Assembly (NCBI GenBank): GCA_977006965.1
Contig: OZ345363.1
Coordinates: 1,984,001-2,048,000 of the forward strand
Source of the DNA: Phymatolithon calcareum
Taxonomy: Eukaryota > Rhodophyta > Florideophyceae > Hapalidiales
Direction: 5' to 3'
Length of the DNA stretch: 64,000 bases
The notes beneath the pieces were generated by a model. That model worked only from the letters and a program-made list of their open reading frames with translations, was not told the origin of the DNA and searched no databases. The first letter of the stretch is position 1; each line of letters starts with the position of its first letter. Shown here piece by piece: positions 19,541-30,360 of the stretch. Both the position numbers and the translations under genes were made by a program.

Positions 19541-19618
19541 TTTGTCTCCCAGGTGTTTTCCACCTCGGAGTCCAGCCGCACTACGTGGAAGCGGAACCCG
19601 TGCGACCTACAATCCTTT

Positions 19619-19837
19619 GCTTACGTTTTCAATTCGTACATTTTTTTTCGACGGTATCAACTTTTTTTATTGCAATTTTTTTAGAGCGCCGCAGTCATAC
19701 GAATATACGGGCCGGGCTTCCTCAGGTGCTGCCCTCGCTAGGGCGGCTCTGCTCTTATGTCTGGCATTCTATCTGAGACTCTAGCATGTGTTCGGTTGTT
19801 TTGATTGCTCTTCGTAGCAGTTTCGAGGCGTCGCGTC
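19619..19837. other. Unassigned spacer
   Basis: Remainder of the interrupted LINE2 tail (to about 19640), T-rich sequence, then the presumptive 3' UTR of the LINE4 fragment. No gene seen. Confidence 0.4.
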
Positions 19838-20925
19838 TTCTTTCAGTACAGGTCTTCTTCATGTTGCATACTCTCGATGATGCTTTTGCTGAAGAGCAAA
19901 AGGTCATCTAATGCCTTCTCAGTTGCCGCTCTGTCGTCTTCCTTGAGTTCATAGGCTGACAAATTGCGATCCAGGGTCTCCATGTGCTGTCTGACTTTTT
20001 TTGCGAATCTATCTGCCATCAGTGTGGTAGACACTTGGGGAAATCTTCCAAAGGCGTACTAAACCGCCAGTTGCCTGCGTTTCAGTTGTGAAAATTTGAG
20101 TATTGCAGGGATTTCTCTAGTCTTGTCGTACGGAATTTTCCTCTTTCTCTTTGATTCAAGGCTCTCTCCTTCCTTTGTCAGGAATGCTGATCGGAGTTCT
20201 TCTGCAGATTGGTTCGCTATTATGTGCTTCATCGCTTCATCAAACGGTTCTCTGGTTTCCATCGATGTGACGTCGTTACTTGTGGCTTGAAGCTCTTCTG
20301 AATTTCTTCTCTCTGGTATTTGCATCAGAAACTTTTCTTTCTTCGCCATGGTTCTTCTCAGCATCTTGAAAGATAGTACTTCCCGTCTATGGGAAGCAGA
20401 TTGGATTCGACATATTAGGCGAAGTCTATCCGTCTTTCCTCGTGCCAGTGGCCCGAAGACTTGTCTGAAAAACGTTTGTTCAACTTCCTTGACCGCGCTC
20501 TGGACATTTTCTGTCCACGGTGTTAAGTGCATAGCGTACTCCCAGCGTGGCTGGATTAATGTTTTGTATACTTGGATGCATTTATGTATGCCAATTCCCT
20601 TCTTGAATACCCCTAGTGCACGGAGCTCGTACAGAGCGATCCTAGCCTTCTTGAGGCGTTGCAACATCAGTGTATCTGTAACCCCCTCTGGTCCTAGGGA
20701 TACTCCGAGGTAGGTGACTTCCGCGACATGTGCGAGGGCTTTATTAGCCAGCTGGAATGTCACGCCCGCTGTCTCATCCGATTCAAGTATTTCGCTTTTT
20801 CCTTGTTTCGTGTTCCATGTCATCCCGCGTTCTTAGGCCCATTGAGTGGCTTTGTCTAGCAATCCCTGGAGAGCGGAAGGTGATTTCGCTAGGAGAATTA
20901 CGTCGTCTGCGAAGAGGATTGAAGA
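19838..20925 (-). pseudogene. LINE4 RT C-terminal fragment
   Basis: Runs from just after the catalytic box (ILLAKSPSALQGLLDKATQWA, about 20910) through MTWNTKQGKSEIL, VTYLGVSLGPEGVTDT and LIQPRWEYAMHLTPW to the C-terminal region (REIPAILKFSQLKRRQLAV, then FGRFPQVSTTLMADRFAKKV), ending near 19843. A stop at 20059 and one near 20833 break the frame. It is a relative of LINE3, sharing the REIPAILKF / FGRFPQVST end. The 5' side is truncated against LINE2 sequence. Confidence 0.75.
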
Positions 20926-21150
20926 CGGTATCAACTGCCATTTCCAGCATCTCTTTTTGAATATTGGAAAGTCGTTGCTTGGGCATTAAGTTTGAGATAA
21001 CTGTGAGAGCTTCATTAAGTTCGGAATCTTCGTTTCTTACTTGTTCTTGCCAGGGATATGGGAAGCGGGGAAATAAACAGTGCGTGCAAAGAAGCCTGTG
21101 CTTCGCTTTTTTGAGGGCTTTCGTGGGGTCATTTCGCACGGCCAAGGAAA
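20926..21150 (-). mobile_element. LINE2 C-terminal fragment
   Basis: Codes for LKKAKHRLLCTHCLFPRFPY and on to ISNLMPKQRLSNIQKEMLEM, the exact end region of LINE2 (compare 39780-40080). No tail follows; it abuts the LINE4 fragment. Confidence 0.75.
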
Positions 21151-21233
21151 CGGACTAGAATCGTGACTTCGCAGATGCGTTTCAGTTAGTGCAGCTATGC
21201 ACGAACTGGATATTCTTATGGCATCCATTATCA

Positions 21234-21385
21234 TGGGTTACTTTGGCAAAATAAGCGACTTGAAGATTCTAATGCATGTCACAGGCTGAAAGCCTCGAAC
21301 ATTGACTCCAATTTCCCGCAGTTTGTGTATGCACCCCACTGCATTTCGTACTCTTGATAACGCCATGTCGTCTGTTACGCCTTAG
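21234..21385 (-). mobile_element. LINE5-related fragment
   Basis: Antisense to the region coding the connection helix of LINE5: GVTDDMALSRVRNAVGCIHKL, then IGVNVRGF...MHIRIFKS. Compare 8330-8496. About 150 bp survives. Confidence 0.65.
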
Positions 21386-21394
21386 TGGTTCATG

Positions 21395-21600
21395 AGATGA
21401 AGTGGCAAAGGGGAAGGAAACCTGAACCGGACCGAACGGCCCACGAGACACGAAACTGAAAATTTCCGGCGCGGGCGGGCAGCCCGCGCCGGTATTTTTG
21501 ACCACGACGAATGCTTTGACGAATGCGCGCATTTTGGCGGCTTCTCCGCCGAAATCGGTTGTCGCGATGAAGAACGCTGCCCCGCTGAAGACCAAGTGAA
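21395..21600 (-). pseudogene. Ala-rich frame with EIFSFV..GPFGPV motif
   Basis: The minus-strand frame ends with IFSFVSRGPFGPVQVSFPF after an alanine-rich, weakly hydrophobic stretch and a Gly/Pro/Ala linker (NTGAGCPPAPE). A similar segment on the plus strand at 30157-30360 reads GAGTGV-type linker, then IFSFVAYGPFGPVRPSPSPS. The two look like fragments of one dispersed gene or element whose identity I do not know. Confidence 0.45.
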
Positions 21601-21715
21601 GAGTGCTGACCCCGAAACATTCCGCGAACCGACGCGAAATATCAGAAATCGTGCTACGTGCTGAATGAATGAAACCATCGATATCATACCCGGTGCAAGA
21701 CTAGTTGCCGCCGAC

Positions 21716-22090
21716 GCGGAAACCGGAACCCGCGCCGATAGTCCCCACCGAAGTTGTCCCCCCGAGCGAGGTTCCGTTTTTGGAGCCGCGCAAGATGTCC
21801 CCCCAAGTGGGTTTCCGTTGAAGGCCCCCCGAAGTTGTCCCCCCGAGCGAGCCTCCGTTGACGAACGCCACCCTCCAAGTTGCCCCCGCGAGCGAGAGCG
21901 AGGCCTCGTTGAAGAGCCTCCCGAAGTTGTCCTCCCGAAAGAGCACTCGTTGAAGAGCGCCTACCTGTAGCTGTCCCCCCCGAGCGAGCTCTCGTTGAAG
22001 AGCACACCCCCTGATGTTAAGAGCCCACAGAAGTTGTCCCCCGAGAGGGCTTCCCTTTATTAGCCCCCCGGAAGTTTTGCGAGCGCGCCG
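21716..22090. repeat. GC-rich degenerate tandem repeat
   Basis: At least seven imperfect units built on GAAGTTGTCCCCCCGAGCGAG followed by a CTCCGTTGAAGAGC-like half, about 40-50 bp per unit with length changes in the C runs. Read on the minus strand the units give LARGDNFGG, ASLSLAG and NGTSLGGTT: five-residue steps with L or F in the centre, much like a frameshifted pentapeptide-repeat gene. Confidence 0.6.
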
Positions 22091-22268
22091 AGAAGACCTC
22101 CGACTGCGGAGGTTTGCCCTGCTCGGCAATTTTTACTGCGAAGAAGAAGAACGTGGCAAGTGATGGATACTAGAGTTGGAGATGATGGAGATGAGTGCAG
22201 CAATTGTGATTTGGGAACATAATTGTTACGCAGGGTAGTTACTGAGACCCAAGCTGCTCTGTTGTTGG

Positions 22269-22320
22269 TGAATACCGGCGTTGAGGGCTTGTAAAATAAA
22301 AACATACAATTTCCCCCCTT
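22269..22320 (+). repeat. LINE7 tail
   Basis: GGTGAATACCGGCGTTGAGGGCTTGTAAAATAAAAACATACAATTTCCCCC. Same tail at 62870-62922 (plus) and 52372-52420 (minus). Confidence 0.6.
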
Positions 22321-22399
22321 AGTGGTTCATGCTTATACCGAGATTCGAGAGCCTCCAAGCAAGATTGCTTTTGCTATATGTGCAAAGGGCAGCTATCGT

Positions 22400-22745
22400 T
22401 TCGGAGATGAGGGCACGTTGAAAAAAATTGCTACAGTATACTACAGGAATATTTTTGGTACTCGTATTGAAAGCCAGTCCAGAATTCGGATTGTGATGTG
22501 AGAGTCTTGCTAAATAGTAAGAGCTCATCTAGCGCCTTTTCTGCTTCTAGTCGCTTTTCTCCTTCTAGGTCGTACCCTGCTAGCGTGTTTTCAAGGGTCT
22601 CCATATGTTCTCTGGCTCTTGTGCCGAATTCTTCGGCCATACTTGTTGTTGACACCTGTGGGAATCTTCCGCAGGCATACTGCAGTGCGAGTTGTCTGTG
22701 CTTCACCTTGGCGAACTTGAGTATTGCTGGTTTTCCTGTATGTGT
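22400..22745 (-). mobile_element. LINE3/LINE4-type C-terminal fragment
   Basis: Codes for KHRQLALQYACGRFPQVSTT and MAEEFGTRAREHMETLENTL, parallel to the ends of LINE4 (19843-20100) and LINE3. It is a decayed 5'-truncated piece. Confidence 0.65.
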
Positions 22746-23219
22746 GCCCTACGGATCACAACATCCACTCTACGTTGGGCTTGTTGGGATGCTCCCCGGA
22801 ACACGCTTTCTCATCGCCATACGACTTGTCTTCTTTCCCGTTAGCGTCCACGGCAGCCTCAACTTCGGCTCCGTGATTTGGATGCATCTTGAAGCTCTCT
22901 CATTTATCCAGGGAATTCAGCTTCTGTCAAGACAGTTGCGCTGTCCCCCGAATGTTCGGCTACATCATTCTTCGTGTTACCATTTTCCTTTTCTTTTCTA
23001 CTTAAGCCAAGTAAACGTCGGCTCCTGACAAAAGGGAGCCAAGAGACATTCACCATCCTCATTCATCTTCCTGCTCTCCTCGTCATTTTCACGCCTATAT
23101 CAACACCAAAGGCGCACATGACCAATAGTTCCAGCGTGCTTGCGAATCATATGGATACCCAGATGAAGCATTTGAAAGTGATGTTATCTTAAGTGAGAAT
23201 CTGCGACAATATCTGATTC

Positions 23220-23640
23220 ATGTCCAGAAGTGGTCGCTGCCGGCCTGAGTCCCAATGGGCCCTCTTGAGCTTCCATCAAAGTCCTCGTTACCAGTCATTA
23301 TTTCATGGACTGGTTACGAGGACGAGGCATAGGTTGCAGCGGCTGATTCCTCGTGCAGCGTTGATTCGCAAACTTTTGCTCCAGATGTTTTCACACACAA
23401 TTGAGCAAAAACTTGATACATCTAGAAAGTTTGGTTGAAAAGCAATTCCACTTCCGAAAACTAGAAATCGTTATGACCGAAATGTCCAATAGATGCACAC
23501 AGCAGCCACCCAGACCTATGGCGCGTCCTCATTATCAGTCAAAATATTTAGGATTGAAACTGCGGACTGTTCCAGAATTGTAATGCGGACGCAAAAATCG
23601 AACTCTCAAGAAGATCCCTCTGTGAACTGAAACAGCAATG
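23220..23640 (+). repeat. Dispersed repeat related to 1110-1990
   Basis: Shares CCTCGTTACCAGTCATTATTTCATGGACTGG-like sequence, the ATAGGTTG..GGCTGATTCC..GCAG block and the TTCCACTTCCGAAAACTAGAAATCG block with segment A. It lacks the LINE1 fragment present in A. Nature unknown, no frame. Confidence 0.5.
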
Positions 23641-25849
23641 ATGCCATTGTGTACTGAACGGCATTATCAGCGTTGACCCAGGAGCTCTGTATCGGCTCCT
23701 TGCGATCTATACACCGGAACTGTTAACACCGTATGGTGAACGACTGTTCCAAGAGGAACCAACAGATGTAATCACAAACAACGACTAACACTCAACATAC
23801 TATTAGTCTAGTGTCAGTTAGTGCCCCCCCTTTTTGTAGGGTGTGCAACCGATCGCTCTCGCCCTTATAAGCCACGTTCCTGATCTCATCAGAGAGAGCT
23901 CAACCAAATTTCAAAGTAAACCAAGCCAAGACGCAAAAGTGCGGTGCTGGACCCCAAGTAAGAGGTCTCATCACAGAGACCAGTGCTGCCATGAAGCAGC
24001 ACAGTGTGGCTCCTGGATCAAGATGATTTGACAAGAAGAAGAAGAAAAGTAGATTTTCATTTAAAATTTACAAATGCCAAATCCAGTCGAAGGCAGTCGT
24101 GGTAGATGGTAACTTTAGTCAACTACCAAGAGACTTGCAGTCCTGTAAAACTCAAATTCTGTATGATAGTATGACACTACATGCGGCCACGTCAACGACC
24201 ATTAGATACGCGCTTCGATGGAAGCGCTAATTGCTGACGGTGTTGCCGTTCATTGTTCCCTTTCCAATAACAGACGGAGGGAGTTACTGTACTGAAAATA
24301 GAGAGGAATGGTCACGGCTCATTGTCATGCCCGAACGGCTTCTTGAAAACAACACGAGTACATCCATTCCCTGAGCGTGTCTGCATTAATAACCGGAGGC
24401 TGTCATTAAAAGCGGGCACAGGAACAGCGCGATAGTACAGAGGGTTGGTCGGACGGCAATCAAGCTCGAAAAGTTGAACTTGATCGCACAGCCGCAATCA
24501 CGGCGATGATAGAAACGAAGCGAGAGAAAGACTACCATCTGCTGAGAACAAATTTCCCGGAAGTCACGAGGCAGCAAAGTGTGGAAAGATCGGTTCGCAT
24601 ATTTGGCATCCGCCGTCTTGCTCCGCGCAAACCCGTAAGGACTGAAGCTATCTAGGAGCAGGACATATATGAAAATGGAAATATGTTTCTTCTTTCCTTG
24701 ATGGCCAGAAGCGCTCATCATCCGAGCTTCAATCTGAGATGGGAAGGCTTTCAAAGTGTAAGCTTGGAGCAGTGCTATTTTGACGGGTTTTGGCATTCTT
24801 TCAGTGCGAACAGTCCTTGCAGCGGCTATGTAGGCAGTTTTGTGGGCGACTGGAAAACGACTGGCAGTCGGGCACTTCCAGTCGTCCTGAAAGCTCAATC
24901 GACTGCCACGGAACCTTCAGCAGTCAAAAATCTCTATCCAGTCCTCGAGAGATTGCTGCAAGCATTCGACTATCTAGATGCAGTCAACTTGGCAGTCGTC
25001 ACACCTGTGAATAAGTGCATTATTAGAATGTTGTCTACTTTTGTGATAAAGATGAAGAAGAACAATCACATTCGAGATAGAATCAAGTTAAAATTGATGT
25101 AATGCCACAGACTATTTCGTTTATTGATGAGCATGCGCTTAATACATGAAACAAGGCGATCACGAGATAGCAAGTCAGAGCCGACGGACGAGCCTGTGCC
25201 GGGCTGTTCGCGTATGCACCAGAAGTGACAGCTGGCCCACCGGACACAGACACTGTGACCAACACTGCCGACCTCGCACGGAGACGATACTATCGATCTT
25301 TGCAATTTATGAGTGCAGAATTAAATTTAGGACAAGCACCTGGATGTCCGAACCAAGACTATCTCTTCTCTCTAACAAGTCACTACTTTCTCTATCCTGG
25401 CGAATTGGCTCTCTCCTCATCGTCAGGGGTGCTCTTGTTGGCCGCGTTGATCAATTTTCGGTTTCCGGGGCAACGGATCGTTCTCCGTACCGTGGAACTT
25501 TTTTGGAGAATATCACGCGTGAACAGGGTCAGTTCTTCAGGGTTTTGGCCCAGATGTGAATGATTATGGTTCCTTCGGTTATGAAATCAGAGAAAGCCAA
25601 CCAGTGGGACGCTCTTGCTGCAGAGCTCTTCTGTCCTTACAGGTGGTATACCAGAACGGGGCAACGCTCTCGTAATTAAGAGGTTTTTTGAGAAGGTAGC
25701 ATGTGTCCCAACGTGAGAAAAGGCCTTCATAAGACGGGGCTCGAAAAATTATCAAATCCGCTATTTACTCCAAAGAAAGAAAAAGATGCCAATTGCTTCG
25801 GAACCTTCCGATCTATCTATTGCCAAACATCTTACAGGTGAGCGCTTTC
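23641..25849. other. Unassigned region with element stubs
   Basis: Holds a LINE3 tail stub at 24037-24085 and two diverged LINE1 3' UTR stubs (25670-25735 and the border at 25850). A minus-strand open stretch 24898-24386 (170 codons) has no recognisable feature and odd composition. No gene is called. Confidence 0.35.
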
Positions 25850-25953
25850 TCGTAATTTAGAGGATTTATTGAGAAGGTACCATGTGTCCCAACTTGAGGA
25901 AAGTCGGCACCTTTCTAATCGCATTTTACTAGCATCGAGCTTTGTCCGTTACC

Positions 25954-26620
25954 TTATTCAGAATTGCATACGATCACGTCAATGGCTCGCGCCACTTCAT
26001 TCTCTTCGGTAGGGGTCCATGTGGGCTTCTTAAGGGTTCTGCTGAGCTTACAAATTGCCCATTCTCCTTGCCTACCCATGTTTTCAATAAGCTTCGTTGG
26101 GTTCCTAGGGAAGTGTCCTAAAAACCATCTTGCGCAAAGAATTCTGTTTCTGCTTTCTTTCATCCTCAATGCGTGGTGTGGAAGACCCTTCTTGGAAAAC
26201 GTTGTTTTTCTTGCGCGGCGTTCTTCTTGCTTCTCCCAGACTCGTCGGAGGCTAGGCTTATCTTGAGGGTCAGCTGCTGTGTTCGCTTCCCGGATGCAGA
26301 CAAGTGTTTCGAGTTCGAGCTGTGCCCCGGCATCATCGGTCTCTTCTGCTACCTTGCCCAATCTTCGTCTTAGCTTGGAGTGTAGGTGTTGTCGGCGAAA
26401 CTCCCACGGCTCTATTTGACAAAGCTTCATTAGTCTTCTCCAATGCCGCGCTGCCCATTTGCCGAACAGTACCGTTGCCATGTCCGTCTGTATTTGCACT
26501 GCTGCTATCGATGTGCGGATTGTATCAGGTGTTATGTGTGCAGCGTACTCATACACTGGCTTGATAAAGGCTTTAAAGAGCCTGATATTCTTTTCAGTGC
26601 TGTATCCTTTCCTTGTCATG
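25954..26620 (-). pseudogene. LINE1 polyprotein C-terminus (minus copy)
   Basis: Resumes after the insertion with TRKGYSTEKNIRLFKAFIKP and YEYAAHITPDTIRTSIAAVQ, a Glu/Ala-rich helical middle, ILCARWFLGHFPRNPTKL and the family end KKPTWTPTEENEVARAIDVI. The stop is at 25954-25956. The piece continues in frame into LINE5 sequence upstream, which is accidental. Confidence 0.8.
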
Positions 26621-26634
26621 CCTATGGAGCTCAT

Positions 26635-26893
26635 ATCAGTACTTGGTGCATACTTTGGTGTCACAGCCGTGATTGAGCTGGTCGCGCTCCAACGCATTCT
26701 ATCTTCATCCAAGATTAGTCCTGAAATTGAATATGAATGTAAGCGACTCACTGGAGCACTTGTTGGGAGAGAAATACGAATCAAGGATATACTGAATAGT
26801 CAAACTACGTGAGCTTAGAAAATCGTGCGAAATCGGCCCTGTTACTCTTCAAGAGAGGCCTTGGGAGCTTTTAAAATAAATCAACACATATCC
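26635..26893 (+). mobile_element. LINE5 3' fragment nested in LINE1
   Basis: Flanked by CCTATGGAGCTCAT (26621-26634) and CCTATGGAGGTCAT (26894-26907). It codes for FGVTAVIELVALQRILSSSK, EYECKRLTGALVGREIRIKD and a stop, then the tail GGGAGCTTTTAAAATAAATC ending CACATATCCC. It runs opposite to the host LINE1. Confidence 0.9.
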
Positions 26894-26907
26894 CCTATGG
26901 AGGTCAT

Positions 26908-28419
26908 GAGTCGCACCTTAGCGCTTGCACTTTTGAATCGTTCCAGAAGCCTGTCGTCACGGATTCCGTTCTCATCAATAGACGTACCAAGGTATTCTGC
27001 TGTGCGCCTAATTTGGACTTCCTCGTTAGCCAGCAGAAGTGCTCTTTTTGACCTCTTCTTGGGGAGTATGACTGAGCACTTTCTGATCCACCAAGTCATT
27101 CGATACATACATGCCCATTCTGTGCATTCATTGAGCATCTCTTGGAGCTCGTCTTCGTGTCTTGTCATTAGTATGACGTCGTCCGCGAACATATTGAGAC
27201 GGAGATTAGCACTAGAATCGTTGAGGTTCAGAGCGGTTACCCTCTCTGCTAAGGTGTCCATAAGGATGTTAAACAGTTTTGGGCTGATGGGGGATCCTTG
27301 GGGGACACCGCGCTCGCTTGTTCCTAGCGTTCTTCTCGTATCGTTCATAACCGTGAAGTGAGTCCTCTGCAGAGAGAGGGAGGCTAGTGCTGCAACATTT
27401 GCTGATATTCTGAGATCGACTTCTCGCATTAGCTCTTCTCTTGGGACCCGGTCATATGCGGACTTCAAGTCGAGAACGGCTTTCGTGTTCCTTCCTTGTC
27501 TTACAGCCGCTGTGTAGCGGAGAAGGGCTCTTTCCGTGCCTTTGCGTGGCTGAAATCCCATTTGTGATCTGTTGAAGGCGTATTTCTTCCGGATCAGTTT
27601 ATCCACTGCTGATTCAAATATTTTGCGAGCGTGTGATAATAGTGAGATCGGCCTGTAGCTCTTTGGGGAGCTTGGGTCTCCTTTCTTGACTATCGGGACC
27701 ACCAGCGCATTATTCCAATCGTCAGGCCAGCAACCGAGTTGTCCAGCCTTTGTGATCGTTGCTAGTAGAAAGTAGTAACTTTGTTCCGGTGTTAGTAGCA
27801 GTGCTTCATAGAAGATACCGTCCGGGCCAGCTTCTTTTTGCCTCGGGGCACGTCGGAGGGCCTTTTTGAGCTCTCGCTTTAGTGCTCGTGTGACTTGAAA
27901 CTTCCTCGGTCGAATGGCGTTTCCTCTGGGATCCTTGAGCTCTTCGGTTAGATGGGTCACCATTTCCGCTGGATCTAATGGCTTCCCTTTGTATCTATTC
28001 GTTTGCGCTCTCCTCCTTTTCATTCGGATGAGATTTTTCATCTTCTTCGTGAAGTCTGTCGGAATTGAAGCAGAAAGACCTTCAACGAATTTCTTAAAGC
28101 ATGCTCGTCTGTTTGCCCTGGTCATCTTCTTCACATTCCTGTCAAGGTCTCTATGTGTTTGGCAGTCACCGGCCAGGTTCGTTCTCCGGGCCTTCTTGAA
28201 GGCTTTCGTTCCCAGATTTGAAATTTTGTCGAGCTCTTTGGTCCCGAATTCCTTGTATCGGCGAGCCTTCCTTGGCTTTTTGAATGCCCATGGTTTGTTG
28301 ATGGTATCCCGAGCTCTTCTGTATGCAGTCTGGTAAGCTTCCTCTGTGTCCACGTTCCTCAATAGCGGCCGAGAGACTTGACTTGTACTCGGCAATTGCT
28401 TCCTCTTGAAGCTTGCCAT
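26908..28419 (-). pseudogene. LINE1 reverse transcriptase (minus copy)
   Basis: A basic N-terminal linker (KPWAFKKPRKARRYKEFG) leads to the RT: GPDGIFYEALLL, ALVVPIVKKGDPSSPKSYRPI, AVLDLKSAYDRVPREELM, RGVPQGSPISPKLFNILMDT, MFADDVILM with the catalytic pair, KCSVILPKKRS and AEYLGTSIDENGIRDDRLL. The frame runs intact for about 500 codons until it enters the LINE5 insertion. RT catalytic residues are all present, so the loss is through the insertion and the broken endonuclease. Confidence 0.85.
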
Positions 28420-28889
28420 TTTTCCGGGCGCTCAAAGGTAGACTACGCTCCCCATCATTATGGGGATGTCCTGCAACCCTGCCGATGACCGGTATATGGT
28501 TGCTCGATCCAATCCATTCCCCATGTGCATCGCAACGTTCTATCTTTCGGTTACGCGAGAGAAGACGACGCTCTGTGCAACCCAGGAAGAAGTTCTTCCG
28601 TTTGCAGCCTAATCGGGACGTATTCACCCTTCTTTGTACTCAGATGTGTTTCCCTCCAGAACAGCACCCGATTAGGTGTCCATTTACACCCTTGCATTAT
28701 CCGGGTTTCATATCAATCCTCCACACATGATAGTTTGATTCTACATTGTTTACGCAACTTCGTACATTTATAAGTACGACGATGCCCTCTATCTTGAATA
28801 AAGAACCAGAGAATATTCAACACTCAACCCTCTCACTTCTAATTGCCCAACAGAGCAAAAACTGGTGATATTGTATCGATGAGCGCGGG

Positions 28890-29015
28890 CTATTTTGGTG
28901 CTGCTTGCCTGTGTTCGATCTTGTTCATATTTTCCGCAGTATTGATGAGATCGTCAGCAAAGCAAAGTGCTTCTTTGAGGTAGGAAAGCTGGCTTCGTTG
29001 TGCGAGCGGTAGCGA
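28890..29015 (-). mobile_element. LINE RT stub with FADD box
   Basis: The minus-strand frame reads SQLSYLKEALCFADDLINTA with the catalytic Asp pair. About 120 bp, family unclear. The flanks 28628-28889 and 29016-29305 hold no gene I can support. Confidence 0.5.
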
Positions 29016-29560
29016 GGGGGCCTATAACCTATAGGAGTCCACTGTCGAGTTTAATGTGTGGCCGTAGTATTGCTGTACTATAGATATATTCAATACCGAG
29101 CAGAACGCAGTACCATCAATAAACTGAATCCAAGATTAATGATCACCCCTGGAGTGTCCGCTCCTGCTCGTTCTCACCACGACAGGTTTCCGCCTGTCTT
29201 TCCCCCCTTTTGTCCGACATACTCCTTGCTACCATCCAGCCGCGTGATTGTAAACGCGACGGCTCGCACGAGGCTCAGTTTGGCCACCATGGAATCGGCG
29301 GAACGAAACTAGAATTGCCTCTGGAATTTTCACCGGAATGGCCCATCGTTTGCACAGTCTCGTGTGCATTTGACCCCCAGCCATATACAAAACCTGCAGT
29401 TTTGTTTCGCGACAGCCTTCTGTGGTTATGTTTGAATACATGGACGTGCAGATGGGCAGGGTTTTGAAGGTCTGGGGGAATTGCGAAGGGCATGGTCCAT
29501 TGGAGGCGTATGCTTTCTCAACATTCTTAGAGGTAAGTTCTCCTTTCTTTAATAACTATA

Positions 29561-29600
29561 CAGTCAGACCTCGATAAATGGAACCTCTTTTTTAGAACTG
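29561..29600 (+). repeat. pogo-like terminus, unpaired
   Basis: CAGTCAGACCTCGATAAATG, preceded by TA, resembles the terminus of the 3344 element. I could not find the matching inverted end before 30400, so the element is truncated or the likeness is chance. Confidence 0.4.
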
Positions 29601-30156
29601 CGAGATTTCTCGAAGCTGATGGAACAACTGCGCATTCTTTCGGCTCTAGTAGACCTTAACAGATACGAGTGGTACTTGATGTCACAACAGCTATCCAAGA
29701 TGCACAAGGTGCAGACCATGGTCCAGCTTAACATTCATATCGCTACGCAGCCAATCTTCATTCGCCGTCGTTCAAAGGGATGCCCGGGTTGGAAACCATT
29801 TAGGACGTTAACGGAAGCTAATCATCTCTCTGCCTTCTTTCAATTCCTTCTGTCTTCTCGCCCAGTTTCCTTGGGCGTTGCGGCAAACCACGCAGGGCGG
29901 AATCCATGTACTACCATACTACCAGAGGGCGATAGTCTTCTCCCCTGGGGAGGCCGGAGCACAGCTCTTGTCATATCAAAAAACCCGGCAATGTAGCAGG
30001 GAAAAATTCCTGCTTGAACTCTTGGTTCCTTCCTGTGACGCACAGGTGCACGGGTAGCCGGAGCGGTTTTCATAACCGGCATGTATCAAATCCGCTTAAA
30101 TTCGCAAGATTTCTTGGAAATCCAGCGACGGCGGGGTTGGATCTAGCATTTCGAGC

Positions 30157-30360
30157 GTGGCAAGTTCTCGATTTGCCAGGTCCCAGGCGAGCGCGTTCGC
30201 GATAGCGCCAGCCATTTCCGACGGAATTACCGTCAGAAGAATCGCGTTGCGCAGCATTACTGCTGCGGCCACTTGCGCCGGCACGGGCACGGGCGTCCGC
30301 GCCGGAATCTTTTCCTTTGTCGCTTATGGTCCGTTCGGTCCGGTCAGGCCCTCTCCTTCT
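30157..30360 (+). pseudogene. Second copy of the IFSFV..GPFGPV segment
   Basis: The plus-strand frame has an Ala-rich stretch (ASAFAIAPAISDG, ALRSITAAATCAGTG), then GIFSFVAYGPFGPV and a Ser/Pro run. It lies within the DNA that splits the cysteine-rich gene. Related to 21395-21600 on the minus strand. Identity unknown. Confidence 0.45.

Larger units (their letters stand above)
15388..19606 (-). mobile_element. Full-length LINE6 non-LTR retrotransposon
   Basis: A 4219-bp element flanked by the 12-bp duplication CTACAATCCTTT (15376-15387 and 19607-19618) inside a LINE2 tail. Order on the minus strand: a 5' UTR of about 66 bases, a short leader frame ending in a 2A motif, an in-frame TGA, the endonuclease-RT-RNase H frame, a short 3' UTR and an (AAAG)n tail at 15388-15400. 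Having the 5' end makes this a complete insertion, not a truncated one. There is no separate gag-like ORF1. Domain content places it near the I/R1 group of LINEs. Confidence 0.9.
25850..28627 (-). mobile_element. LINE1 copy, nearly full RT body, disrupted
   Basis: From the 5' side: an endonuclease remnant (28627-28437, ..SNHIPVIGRVAG, the SDHxP box as SNHIP, in another frame), the RT frame 28419-26908, the nested LINE5 insertion 26635-26893, the C-terminal frame 26620-25954, then the 3' UTR with CTCAATAAATCC reversed at 25862-25873. Most of the endonuclease is lost. Confidence 0.85.

Noticed and set aside
19279-19581. 100-codon minus-strand frame overlapping the LINE6 leader
   Set aside because: It is out of frame with the leader that carries the 2A motif and with the endonuclease; it is a shadow.
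21665-21970. 101-codon Pro/Arg/Ser-rich plus-strand protein
   Set aside because: It is a translation of the degenerate GC-rich repeat; periodicity comes from the DNA.
24386-24898. 170-codon minus-strand frame as a gene
   Set aside because: No start context, motif, paralogue or conserved feature; compatible with a chance frame.
27914-28336. 140-codon plus-strand frame
   Set aside because: Antisense shadow of the LINE1 RT; the same shadow appears at 32987-33337.
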